From Prochlorococcus marinus CUG1417 (GTDB lineage Bacteria > Cyanobacteriota > Cyanobacteriia > PCC-6307 > Cyanobiaceae), in the NCBI RefSeq assembly GCF_017695975.1, contig NZ_JAAORN010000001.1:558001-622000 (forward strand): a DNA stretch of 64,000 nucleotides, read 5' to 3'. The notes beneath the pieces were generated by a model. The model ran no database searches, was not told the DNA's origin, and saw only the letters and a program-made list of their open reading frames with translations. This document shows, in pieces, positions 40,569-48,969 of this stretch (within the stretch, counting starts at the first letter, position 1; every line of letters starts with the position of its first letter). Made by a program: the position numbers and the translations under genes.

Positions 40569-41957
40569 ATGTTTTTGAAATCATTGAATATTTTTTCTTT
40601 ACAGAATAAAGATATTTTTTCAAATTCTCTTTTAATAAGTTTTTTTGGATTATTAATAATATTTTTTTTGTTGATTTTTGGGAGGAAATTTAAACTTGCT
40701 GTACAACTTGAGAGGTTTGGCTTGCCGATAGCAGTTATATCAGGAATTTTAGGGATATCTATAGGCCCATTTGGAGCGATACACTTTTTGCCAAAAGAAA
40801 CAATCAATGTATGGAGTAATTTTCCTACTCCTCTTTTATCATTAGTCTTCGCAACTTTAATGATGGGACGACCTATCCCTAATATAAATGGTTTAGTTAA
40901 ACCAATTTTTAATCAATTTCTATTAGCTCTTTCCTTAGGTTTTGGACAGTTTTTTGTTGGCGGGTTAGTTGTTAGATATTTTCTGCCTCCGTCTATGGAT
41001 ACAAATCCTCTAATGGGATGTTTAATAGAGGTGGGTTTTGAGGGCGGTCATGGCGCTGCAACTATAATCGGCGAAAGTTTAAATAAACTAGGTTTCCCAA
41101 ATGGTTTAGATCTTGGTTTAGCTATGGCAACAATGGGTCTTTTATCCTCTTCAATATTGGGTAGTATATTTATTTTTCTTGGTAGAACTTTAGGTATTTC
41201 AGATAATGAGGAAATTCTTGAACAAAAAGATATTGCAAAGGAAAAAAATAAGATAGGAATTTTTGCGGATTTAAGAATTTTTATAATAAATCTTGGATTC
41301 GCCGGCTTGGCAATTTCTTTTGGTGTTTTGCTCCTTAAATTTTTAAGGTCTATTTCAAGTTCTTTTGGTGACTTTTCAAAGGAAATTATTTTTTCATTAC
41401 CAGTATTCCCTTTTATCCTTATAGGTTCGCTCCTTATAAGATATATTTTAGAGAAAACCAAAAATACAGAATTTATTTCAAATATTCTGCAAAGGGAGAT
41501 TGGTATTTTATCTACAGATTTGTTGATTTTTACAGCTATGGCGAGTTTAGATATCGCAGTTGTTTTTGATAATTGGATACTTATTTTAGTGTTTACTATT
41601 TTTGGTTTATTTTGGAATTTAATTTGCATTGCTTATTTCGCATACTTTATTTTTGATGATTATTGGTTTGAAAAAAGCCTGATAGAGTTTGGGAATTCTA
41701 CAGGTGTAGTAGCTTCCGGGTTACTTCTTTTAAGGCTTGCAGATCCTAAAAATCTTTCTAAGACTTTACCAATTTTTACGTCAAAACAGCTTTTCGCTCA
41801 GTTAATTCTTTCTGGTGGACTATTCACAGTTCTTGCACCATTAATGATTTCTAAAATTGGGTTAGATTATTGGACAGAAATTTGTGCCTTAATTACATTC
41901 GCAATTCTTTTTATTGCATTGATTTTTAATAAAATAGAGATGAAAAAGTTTCAATAA
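40569..41957 (+). CDS. GltS-type sodium/glutamate symporter-like protein
   Basis: A 462-residue membrane protein with about 12 hydrophobic segments. It has the two GltS-family re-entrant-loop motifs, VGFEGGHGAATIIGESL in the first half and a FGNSTGVVASGLLLLR segment in the second half. These correspond to the GGHGT and GNxTG pore loops. The substrate is probably glutamate or a related carboxylate, with Na+ as coupling ion, though marine-cyanobacterial members have not been tested as far as I know. It begins 38 bases after the pcbA terminator, so it has its own promoter. Confidence 0.85.
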   Translation: MFLKSLNIFSLQNKDIFSNSLLISFFGLLIIFFLLIFGRKFKLAVQLERFGLPIAVISGILGISIGPFGAIHFLPKETINVWSNFPTPLLSLVFATLMMGRPIPNINGLVKPIFNQFLLALSLGFGQFFVGGLVVRYFLPPSMDTNPLMGCLIEVGFEGGHGAATIIGESLNKLGFPNGLDLGLAMATMGLLSSSILGSIFIFLGRTLGISDNEEILEQKDIAKEKNKIGIFADLRIFIINLGFAGLAISFGVLLLKFLRSISSSFGDFSKEIIFSLPVFPFILIGSLLIRYILEKTKNTEFISNILQREIGILSTDLLIFTAMASLDIAVVFDNWILILVFTIFGLFWNLICIAYFAYFIFDDYWFEKSLIEFGNSTGVVASGLLLLRLADPKNLSKTLPIFTSKQLFAQLILSGGLFTVLAPLMISKIGLDYWTEICALITFAILFIALIFNKIEMKKFQ

Positions 41958-41993
41958 CAACCCTAGAATGGTATTAGCCTAAATTTTATTTTA

Positions 41994-42251
41994 ATGTCAT
42001 TTACTCCCTACGATATTCCACCTCAAGAAAATAAAGGGAAGTGGTTTAGAAGTCATTTGCTGGGAAGGGAAATCGAACTAGGAGAATTGTATAGTCTTGG
42101 ATCAAATGATTTAGATTTGCTAATGGCGGAGACTGCAGAAATTAGAAGCGATCTTGATTTTAAGGAAAAAAATATTGGAAAATTTAGGACCGCAGGATAT
42201 TTTTTGGAGTTAGCAAGAATAATTGAAAAAAGGAAGTTGTTAGAAAGTTAA
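41994..42251 (+). CDS. conserved small hypothetical protein
   Basis: An 85-residue soluble protein (MSFTPYDIPPQENKGKWFRSHLLGREIE... start region). It has an aromatic N-terminus and an acidic/helical C-terminus (LLMAETAEIRSDLDFKEKNIG). No motif recognised. A real gene by its composition, ATG start and position 36 bases after the symporter; overlaps the convergent GST gene by 4 bases. Confidence 0.65.
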   Translation: MSFTPYDIPPQENKGKWFRSHLLGREIELGELYSLGSNDLDLLMAETAEIRSDLDFKEKNIGKFRTAGYFLELARIIEKRKLLES

Positions 42252-42907
42252 TTAAAAGGAAAATAATTCTTTCTATAATTTGGTTCCCATAATTCGTATT
42301 TATACATTAAGGATTTAAATTCTTTATTTTTCTCAAATGAATCTAACCAGTTTTTTATTGCGGGTTCAAAATAATTTATCCTTTTTTGACTTTCACAAGC
42401 GATTCTAAATTGTCTTACAAAAGGCCAAACAGACCAATCAGCGATTGTCGGGCTATCTCCAAAAAAATATCTGTTTTCTGCAAGTAGTTCGTTCCATCTC
42501 TTTATAAATTTAATAGCATTTGTGAAATGAAATTCTTCATCACTATCTTTATATCGTGTGGCATATTTAAATCGATCTAAATGATATTTGAATTCGTTAT
42601 CGTTTTCATTAATAATTTCAAAAATATCTTCTTTTTTGCTCTCAGGAAAATAAATTAATTTGATGTTTTCCTTTTTCGACTCTGAGAGAGCCCACATCAT
42701 AATTTCAAGACTTTCTTCAATAACTTCACTATTTTTTTTTATCAGTATTGGAACCGTTTTCGACTTTGAATTATTTAAAAAATCTAAAGGTTTATTTTTT
42801 AAATCAATTTCTCTTATCTCTACTTTTATTTCGCAAATTAAAAGGGCCCATCTTGCACGAATTGCATATGGACATCTTCGAAATGAATATAAAATATCGT
42901 TTTTCAT
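42248..42907 (-). CDS. glutathione S-transferase family protein
   Basis: A 219-residue GST-fold protein. The thioredoxin-like N-terminal domain has YSFRRCPYAIRARWAL (residues 6-21, Cys12) and KTVPILIKKNSEVIEESLEIM with the cis-proline. The helical C-terminal domain includes ENRYFFGDSPTIADWSVWPFVRQF (given in part). Cysteine at the active-site position suggests a glutaredoxin-like or omega-type enzyme. The substrate is unknown. Confidence 0.88.
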   Translation of the reverse strand: MKNDILYSFRRCPYAIRARWALLICEIKVEIREIDLKNKPLDFLNNSKSKTVPILIKKNSEVIEESLEIMMWALSESKKENIKLIYFPESKKEDIFEIINENDNEFKYHLDRFKYATRYKDSDEEFHFTNAIKFIKRWNELLAENRYFFGDSPTIADWSVWPFVRQFRIACESQKRINYFEPAIKNWLDSFEKNKEFKSLMYKYELWEPNYRKNYFPFN

Positions 42908-42981
42908 ATTGTAAAAACTTTTAATTTCCCTAATTCTTTTAGTATTATTTAATTAGGAACAGTATTAATTTTACAACGCAA

Positions 42982-43524
42982 ATGTCGGGATATGTTTACC
43001 TAATTAGAGTAGGAGACCTTTATAGGATTGGGAAAACAGATAATCTTGAAAAGAAAATTAAAAAATTAAAGCCAGATGAATTATTAACATCAATTATGAC
43101 TAAGGAGCCAGAAACTCTTGAAGCAAGATTACTAAGAAAATATAAGTCGCAAAGAATTCCTGAAACTGGTTATTTAAAGCTTTCTAAAAGACAAATTAGA
43201 GAATGTAAAAAGCAATTTGAATTAAAGGGTAGCTTACCTCACACTTTAGATGCTGAAGTTTCTATAACTCTATTTGCATCTTTTTTATTGTTTTCATTAG
43301 GTTCTTTTATTTTTAATTATTTAAATTTTGGGTTTATAAGATCTATATCTTATTCTTTCGGAATGGCATCTCTACCAATGGTTATATTATTTATTACCGG
43401 TAGTTTTGGCGGATACTTTTCTGAAGATTTATCTCTTTTTTCATTGTTAACTAATCGAATAAAAGGTTTATTTATTGCAATTGCAATGCTTTCAATGGCT
43501 TACTTAATTTTTAATTTAGGTTAA
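42982..43524 (+). CDS. GIY-YIG-like (T5orf172/MUG113) domain protein with membrane segments
   Basis: A 180-residue protein. Residues 3-80 resemble the T5orf172/MUG113 branch of the GIY-YIG nuclease fold: GYVYLIRVGDLYRIGKTDNL with both half-motifs, and PETLEARLLRKY with the glutamate. The catalytic arginine expected after the second half-motif is replaced by lysines (LEKKIKKLK), so nuclease activity is doubtful. Residues about 94-114, 123-146 and 160-178 are hydrophobic membrane segments. A membrane-anchored degenerate nuclease domain is unusual. Overlaps the convergent SDR gene by 4 bases. Confidence 0.7.
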   Translation: MSGYVYLIRVGDLYRIGKTDNLEKKIKKLKPDELLTSIMTKEPETLEARLLRKYKSQRIPETGYLKLSKRQIRECKKQFELKGSLPHTLDAEVSITLFASFLLFSLGSFIFNYLNFGFIRSISYSFGMASLPMVILFITGSFGGYFSEDLSLFSLLTNRIKGLFIAIAMLSMAYLIFNLG

Positions 43525-44228
43525 ATTTCATAGTTACAATTTAAGGCGATTTCAAATGGAACTGATTGGGTAGGTAACTTAAGAATAGTTGAGCATATTT
43601 CAGCAATATCTTCAGGTTGTGTCATGCTTGATTTGTCTAAAGAAGAGATATTTTGGGCCATTTTTGTATTAACCCAGCTTGGGCAAATTGCAGAAATCCT
43701 TATATTTTTATCCCAACCTTTATTTTTCATGGTTTGGCATAATCCCATCAAAGCAAACTTTGAAGAAGAATAAGCGGCTAAATCACCTTTGGATCTTTTC
43801 CCACTCATTGAAACTAAAACAATAATTCTTCCTCTTCCAGAGGTACATAAATGATCCCAAGAAAGCCTACACAAATGCCAAATTGCCAAAAAATTGATAT
43901 TTAATGTATTTAAAATATCTTCTTCATCACCATCTTTGTATAAGAAAGGAACTTTCGATAATACTCCAGAACAATTTATTACTGAATCAAATCCTCCAAA
44001 TTCATCTACGGTATTCTTTATCCAATTTTTGGCTGTAATTTTTTTTAAAGCATCATAGTGATTGATTATAATTTTCCCCTCCGGCCATTTTTTTGGATCA
44101 ATAGCGCTTCCTTTTAATGATTCTAAATCTCTTATGCCAACACTGATTCTATTGCCTTCTTTTAATTCTTTATGTGCAATATTCAGTCCAATACCTCTAT
44201 TGGCTCCACTTATTAATATGGTTCTCAT
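43521..44228 (-). CDS. short-chain dehydrogenase/reductase
   Basis: A 235-residue classical SDR. Cofactor motif SGANRGIG (7-14), catalytic Ser140, Tyr153 and Lys157 (VSMSGKRSKGDLAAYSSSK, in part), and CPSWVNTKMA after the active site. Substrate unknown. It starts 7 bases downstream of the lycopene cyclase gene on the same strand, so a role in carotenoid or related metabolism is possible but only contextual. Confidence 0.87.
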   Translation of the reverse strand: MRTILISGANRGIGLNIAHKELKEGNRISVGIRDLESLKGSAIDPKKWPEGKIIINHYDALKKITAKNWIKNTVDEFGGFDSVINCSGVLSKVPFLYKDGDEEDILNTLNINFLAIWHLCRLSWDHLCTSGRGRIIVLVSMSGKRSKGDLAAYSSSKFALMGLCQTMKNKGWDKNIRISAICPSWVNTKMAQNISSLDKSSMTQPEDIAEICSTILKLPTQSVPFEIALNCNYEI

Positions 44229-44235
44229 TTTTTAA

Positions 44236-45519
44236 CTATATGTTTGGAAATATTATCCTAAGTAACATTTTAAATTCTCTGCCATGCATAATCATAAGAC
44301 CTTTCTTTACACTCCATGGAGCCTTAATAAACATTACGCACATAGCATAAACAATCTCTTTTAAAGAAAGAGTATCAGTTAGAAACCCATACCATTGATT
44401 TTTAGGTAGTTGGAAAAAACTGCCAAAAAATTCTCTCAATAGTTTCTCATCAAACCTCATGAGTTTTTCTAATCCAAATTGGTAAAGTGATTTCTTCCTA
44501 ATTAATTCTTTTGACCATAAAGTTTCCCAACCTTTTCTAGCAATGTGATAGGTACTTAGATTTTTGTTTTTAATTGCTTCTGAGACTGCCTTGGCAACAA
44601 GTGGAGCTCTTCTTAAAACATTACCAATTAAATATCCAGATGCAGGATGTACCATTGAAGCAGCACCACCATACCCAAGTATTTGTTGTTTGAAATCTGG
44701 TATTGGCATATTCATAGGAAGAAATAAGCCAAGCTCTTCATGCTGCATGCTTGTGATTGATATATTTCGATAAGAAAGCCTCTTCTCTAGTCTCTCTTTT
44801 AAATTTTCCATTGTTAGTGGATTTACCAAACCAAGAGATGTCTCTTCAAGAAAATATTTCCCATCCCCCATATCCATGGCATAAAGAAAAGTTGGCGGTT
44901 CTTTTTTTTGCTCATCATTAAGATGGTCATTTCTATAGTCCATTAATACAAACTGCCCTTTCTTAAGTGGAGGTTTACTAAAATTACCTACTATCCCATA
45001 ACAAGTTTGGACTGCTAAGGGACCACAGGATTTTAATTTAAGAAAAACAGGATCATACCCTGTTGCATCTACTACTAATCTTGCAGAGTAAGTTTTGCCA
45101 TCTTTTGTAGTTACTATACTTTTGTATTTTTCAAAATGTATTTTGTTTGCAAAGCCTTGATGCCATTTAATAAAAGATTTATTGCATTCGTTAAACCAAT
45201 AATTGTGGAGTTTCTTCTTATCAAATAGTCCATAATCTAGTGAATGTTCCGTGGCTTTATTCTCGTCGTCCTGCTCTTCTAAAGCACCATGCCCAAAAAA
45301 ACTTACAGTATTCTTCCATCTATATTCAAGTAAATCCTGAAGCCCGAGTTGATCAACTTCTTTCCCCCAAATTCCATATGTATTTGGCCAAGGTTCATCT
45401 GGTCCATTTGGAGAAAGCACTTCAACGTCTAATTTTTCCTTCCCTAAAGCTGAGGCAATAGCCATGCCTGCAGGCCCTGCACCCAAAACAAGAACATCTG
45501 TCATATTTTCTTTTAACAT
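44236..45519 (-). CDS. crtL-e: lycopene cyclase (probably epsilon type)
   Basis: A plant/cyanobacterial-type lycopene cyclase of 427 residues that cyclises the ends of lycopene. It has the FAD-binding VLGAGPAGMAIASALG (11-26), the cyclase segment EPWPNTYGIWGKEV (42-55) and FLEETSL. High-light Prochlorococcus has two such enzymes, beta and epsilon; I recall the epsilon gene lying near pcbA, so the epsilon call rests on position and memory rather than a diagnostic residue. An internal ATG at 45504 (MTDVLVLG) is an equally good start, giving 422 residues. Confidence 0.82.
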   Translation of the reverse strand: MLKENMTDVLVLGAGPAGMAIASALGKEKLDVEVLSPNGPDEPWPNTYGIWGKEVDQLGLQDLLEYRWKNTVSFFGHGALEEQDDENKATEHSLDYGLFDKKKLHNYWFNECNKSFIKWHQGFANKIHFEKYKSIVTTKDGKTYSARLVVDATGYDPVFLKLKSCGPLAVQTCYGIVGNFSKPPLKKGQFVLMDYRNDHLNDEQKKEPPTFLYAMDMGDGKYFLEETSLGLVNPLTMENLKERLEKRLSYRNISITSMQHEELGLFLPMNMPIPDFKQQILGYGGAASMVHPASGYLIGNVLRRAPLVAKAVSEAIKNKNLSTYHIARKGWETLWSKELIRKKSLYQFGLEKLMRFDEKLLREFFGSFFQLPKNQWYGFLTDTLSLKEIVYAMCVMFIKAPWSVKKGLMIMHGREFKMLLRIIFPNI

Positions 45520-45742
45520 TAAATATAAATCTTATGATTAAAGAAATTTATGGAACAAATTATTACCTCTGAGCCTAGAATTATATTTTTCATCCAATAC
45601 ATATAATGGGAGTAGATTAATAATAATCAAATTACTCAAATACTAGTGCCTAAGTTTTCAGTGTTTTAACAATAATTTATAAGATTACAAAATAAAAAAG
45701 TTTATTTATTTTTTTTATGATAAAAAAAATATAGGAATTTAA

Positions 45743-46744
45743 ATGATTAAAAATAAAAATATTTTAATTACTGGAGGTAATTCAGGAATAGGTTTTTTTG
45801 CCATTATTAATTTACTGAAGACGAAAAATATTTTATATCTTGTAATAAAAAACGAATTTAGAAAAAATGAATTTCTCAGAAAAATCGAGAAACATTTTGA
45901 TAAAAATTACCTTTGTAAATTTTTAAATATTATTGAAAATTGTGATCTTTCAGATCTAGAAAATATTAAAAAAATTAAAGATTACTTTATTAGTAAAAAG
46001 ATTTTTTTAGATGTTCTTGTTTTAAATGCAGGATTGCAATATACAGGCTCTTTTTACCCTAAAGTATCAAAACAAGGCATAGAACTAACTTTTGCGGTAA
46101 ATCATCTTGCTCATTTTTACTTGGTAAATGTCCTAAAAGATTTTATTAGAGATAAAGAAGAATCTAGGATCATTATTACATCATCGGATGTACACGACCC
46201 CAAAAGTTCAGGTGGCAGTATAGGAAAGAAAGCGGGACTTAATAACCTAGTTAATTTAAGAAAAAAAATAACTGGGCAATTTTTAAATTTTAATGCTGAT
46301 GAAGCTTATAAAAATAGTAAGTTATGTAATATTTTGTTTGCTAAAGAACTTGAAAAAAAATTAAAAATTTCCTCTAGTAAAATTTCTGTAATTACTTGGG
46401 CTCCTGGTCTAGTAATACCAAATGATGATCTAGGGTTTTTTAGATATAGTAAGCGTTTTAACCTCTTTGGATATTTAATTTTTTCTAAAGCTGCAAAAAA
46501 TATTTTAGGAATTTCTGAAAGTATAGAAAATGCTGGTAAGATACTTTCTGAAATTGTTTTTGATTCAAATTTAAATAATATTGGTTACGTTCATTTAAGT
46601 AATAAACTTATATCTTTTAAAAAACATAAATTAGTTGAAAGTAAGGTTAGTGATGAGGCAAATAATTCTGAGCTGGCTTCAAAACTCTGGATTTTAAGTG
46701 AAGAAATTTGTAGATCATTTGGCTTTGTTACTTTCAATATTTAA
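45743..46744 (+). CDS. protochlorophyllide-reductase-like short-chain dehydrogenase
   Basis: A 333-residue extended SDR resembling light-dependent protochlorophyllide reductase (POR) and retinol-dehydrogenase-like proteins. Nucleotide motif GGNSGIG (11-17), LVLNAG (93-97), NHLAHF (120-125) and catalytic Tyr189/Lys193 in YKNSKLCN, close to the POR YKDSKLCN. A C-terminal extension past residue 250 is present. It is unlikely to be the main POR because it lacks clear signs of the POR Cys-rich substrate pocket. It lies beside the lycopene cyclase (divergent), in a pigment neighbourhood. Substrate unknown. Its last 30 bases overlap the convergent MscS gene. Confidence 0.75.
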   Translation: MIKNKNILITGGNSGIGFFAIINLLKTKNILYLVIKNEFRKNEFLRKIEKHFDKNYLCKFLNIIENCDLSDLENIKKIKDYFISKKIFLDVLVLNAGLQYTGSFYPKVSKQGIELTFAVNHLAHFYLVNVLKDFIRDKEESRIIITSSDVHDPKSSGGSIGKKAGLNNLVNLRKKITGQFLNFNADEAYKNSKLCNILFAKELEKKLKISSSKISVITWAPGLVIPNDDLGFFRYSKRFNLFGYLIFSKAAKNILGISESIENAGKILSEIVFDSNLNNIGYVHLSNKLISFKKHKLVESKVSDEANNSELASKLWILSEEICRSFGFVTFNI

Positions 46745-47752
46745 GGTTTGTGTTGGGAATGCAAACTCTATATTATTAACCGCAAATTCCTCAATAATTC
46801 TTAAATTTATAGATTGTTGAGCTTCCATTGCGGCGAGATAATTATTTGTTGGGATGTAATAAACTAGTTCGAAATTAAGACTGAAGTCGCCGAAATCTGT
46901 GAAATGACATCTATCAAAAGACGCATCTTTTGTCTCTTCAACTATTTTTTTAATTATTACTGGAATCAATTTCATAAGTTTTGGAGAAGTTTCATAAACA
47001 ACTCCCAATTTATGCACTAACCTTCTTTTTTCCATTTGTGCGTAATTTGAAATTATTCCATTTGTAAGGGCGCTGTTGCTCATTACTATTACTTCTCCAT
47101 TAATACTTCTTATCCTTGATGATCGTACTCCCACTCTCTCAACCATTCCGAGGACTCCATCAGATTTTATAAACTCACCTTTTTGAAAAGGTTTATCAAG
47201 CAAAATTGTTATATATTCAAAGAACTCCTGAACTGGATCTTTCAAAGCTAATCCTGCTCCAATACCTCCTGCACTTAGTAAAGCCCAAATAGCAGTCATT
47301 TGAACGCCTATATTTTGTAAGAAAAAAATTGAGCCAATAGTCCATGTTAGTGCTTTTATCAATGGAGTTAGTGAAGATACCATTGAACTAATTGAGGAAT
47401 CATTAATTTTCGAGGTCGATTCTGTTAAAGATCTTATTAAAACTTTGTTTAGAGCTTTTATGATGATTATTAATATAAATAATTTCAAAATATTCAATAA
47501 GACAGAGATGAAAGTTGTTTCATCAGCAAAAAAATAGTCAATTGAAAAATAAAATGAGAGGAGGAAACCTATAGGTTTTATAATTCCAGAGATCACATCA
47601 AAAATAAAATCATCGAAATTTGTTTTGGTTCTTTTGGAAATCTTTTTAAAAAATATTTTTGAAACTTTTGAAATTATTATCGACAATAAAGTTCCAATAA
47701 AAAAAATAGATATTGCCAGAAGGAAGTTTTCAGTAACTAATTTCATATTCAA
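46715..47752 (-). CDS. MscS-family mechanosensitive ion channel
   Basis: A 345-residue small-conductance channel protein. About four hydrophobic segments are followed by the pore-lining and beta domain: GIGAGLALKDPVQEFFEYITILLDKPFQKGEFI (in part, the conserved Gly/Ala helix and the beta entry) and VERVGVRSSRIRSINGEVIVMSNS. MscS channels release solutes on hypo-osmotic shock, relevant in a marine cell storing compatible solutes. No known operon partner. Confidence 0.92.
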   Translation of the reverse strand: MNMKLVTENFLLAISIFFIGTLLSIIISKVSKIFFKKISKRTKTNFDDFIFDVISGIIKPIGFLLSFYFSIDYFFADETTFISVLLNILKLFILIIIIKALNKVLIRSLTESTSKINDSSISSMVSSLTPLIKALTWTIGSIFFLQNIGVQMTAIWALLSAGGIGAGLALKDPVQEFFEYITILLDKPFQKGEFIKSDGVLGMVERVGVRSSRIRSINGEVIVMSNSALTNGIISNYAQMEKRRLVHKLGVVYETSPKLMKLIPVIIKKIVEETKDASFDRCHFTDFGDFSLNFELVYYIPTNNYLAAMEAQQSINLRIIEEFAVNNIEFAFPTQTLNIESNKAK

Positions 47753-47824
47753 ATAAACTCTTAAAATTTATCGCTAATAAAATTTTAAATTATCTCTAAA
47801 GAACAAGCCAGTCTTTATTTTTCT

Positions 47825-48394
47825 TTAACTCATTATTATGTTTCTAATTTCTTTAAATTCTTCTCTATCAGCAGTTTTGCATAATTCAAAAATTATTGAT
47901 TCCGTTGTTGTTAAGAGCGCCCCACTCTGAGCCATTCTTTGTAATGCTATTTCATGATCTGCCCTATTTCGACTTCCCATGGAATCTGATATGAGAATAA
48001 CTTCAAATCCTTTTTGTAAACAATCTAAGACTGTTTGTTGAATACAAATATGCGTTTCGATCCCACAAACTATCAAATTAGTAATTTTCTTATCTTTAAG
48101 TTCTTTTAAAAAATCGTCTAATTTAGCTAGGCTGAATTCCATTTTTTCAAATTTTCTAAATCCTGCTATGGGTGATAATTCAGGTATCGTTACTCCCAAT
48201 TTGAGCGGATTCTGTTCAGATATAAATATATTTTCTTCTAAAATTTGGTAAGCATTTATTAGCTTTTTAATGTTTTTGATTATTGAATCCTTATTAAAAA
48301 TTGGTCTTATTATTTTTTCCTGAATATCAATAATTATCAAGGCGTTTACTTTCGATGATAATTTTTCAGAAGAGATTTCTTGATCATTCATCAT
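47825..48394 (-). CDS. isochorismatase-family cysteine hydrolase
   Basis: A 189-residue hydrolase with the catalytic triad Asp23 (LIIIDIQEK), Lys84 (RKFEKMEFS) and Cys117 (GIETHICIQQT), and the cis-peptide before the cysteine. Members act on nicotinamide, isochorismate, ureidoacrylate and similar substrates; this one is unassigned. Two adjacent ATGs compete for the start (48394 and 48391). It is divergent from the Fur-family gene. Confidence 0.88.
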   Translation of the reverse strand: MMNDQEISSEKLSSKVNALIIIDIQEKIIRPIFNKDSIIKNIKKLINAYQILEENIFISEQNPLKLGVTIPELSPIAGFRKFEKMEFSLAKLDDFLKELKDKKITNLIVCGIETHICIQQTVLDCLQKGFEVILISDSMGSRNRADHEIALQRMAQSGALLTTTESIIFELCKTADREEFKEIRNIIMS

Positions 48395-48414
48395 TTACAC
48401 ATAAAGATACATTT

Positions 48415-48425
48415 AACATAATGTT
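48415..48425. promoter_or_regulatory. palindrome AACATaATGTT in divergent spacer
   Basis: A perfect 11-base inverted repeat between the isochorismatase-like gene and the Fur-family gene. It could be an operator, possibly for the adjacent regulator, but a palindrome of this length is expected by chance now and then in AT-rich DNA. No classical Fur box is seen. Confidence 0.25.
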
Positions 48426-48510
48426 TTGAAGAACTTTAGTAAACATTTTAAATCAATAAGTTGTTTTACTCTCATCTAGAGTTATTATTGAGAATAGCTA
48501 ATGGTTAATT

Positions 48511-48963
48511 TTGTCATTATCTTCTCAATACAAAGTCATCACATCTCCTCTTGGTGATGGATTACATAAAGATGGGAAGAGATTAACTCCTCAGAGGTTA
48601 AAGGTTCTTAATTTATTTGAAAATATTGGCTCTGGTAAGCATCTTAGTGCTGAAGAGGTTCACGAAAAGTTAGTTAAAACAAGCTCCAAAGTTTCACTAG
48701 CAACAATTTATAGAACTTTAAGACTTTTAGTACAAATGGGTTTGCTTCATGAGTTAGAACTCAGTGAGGGTGGACATAGATATGAATTGCTTAGTAACGA
48801 CACACCGGATCATCATCATTTGATTTGCATTAGGTGTGGAAGAACAGAAGAATTCGAAAATGATGAGGTTTTAGAAGCAGGCAAAGTTGCAGCAAAAGTT
48901 AATGGTTTTAAACTAATTGAATCCTCTTTAAATGTAAGAGCAATTTGTCCCAATTGCATTTAG
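48511..48963 (+). CDS. Fur-family metal-responsive regulator
   Basis: A 150-residue Fur/Zur/PerR-type regulator. Winged-helix segment RLTPQRLKVLNLFE ... VSLATIYRTLRLLVQMGLL (24-79), then the dimerisation domain with HHHLICIRCG (101-110). The two CxxC pairs (Cys106/Cys109 and Cys146/Cys149) form a structural zinc site. The usual histidine before the second CxxC is not present (IESSLNVRAICPNC), so the regulatory site may differ from classical Fur. Start is TTG at 48511; the ATG at 48501 is out of frame. Which metal it senses cannot be told. Confidence 0.9.
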   Translation: MSLSSQYKVITSPLGDGLHKDGKRLTPQRLKVLNLFENIGSGKHLSAEEVHEKLVKTSSKVSLATIYRTLRLLVQMGLLHELELSEGGHRYELLSNDTPDHHHLICIRCGRTEEFENDEVLEAGKVAAKVNGFKLIESSLNVRAICPNCI

Positions 48964-48969
48964 CAGGTT

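Noticed and set aside
41048-41629. A 193-codon open frame on the minus strand inside the GltS-like gene
   Set aside because: It is fully antisense to a well-supported membrane protein gene; its composition (Ile/Lys/Ser/Pro-rich) is what the reverse of hydrophobic AT-rich codons produces.
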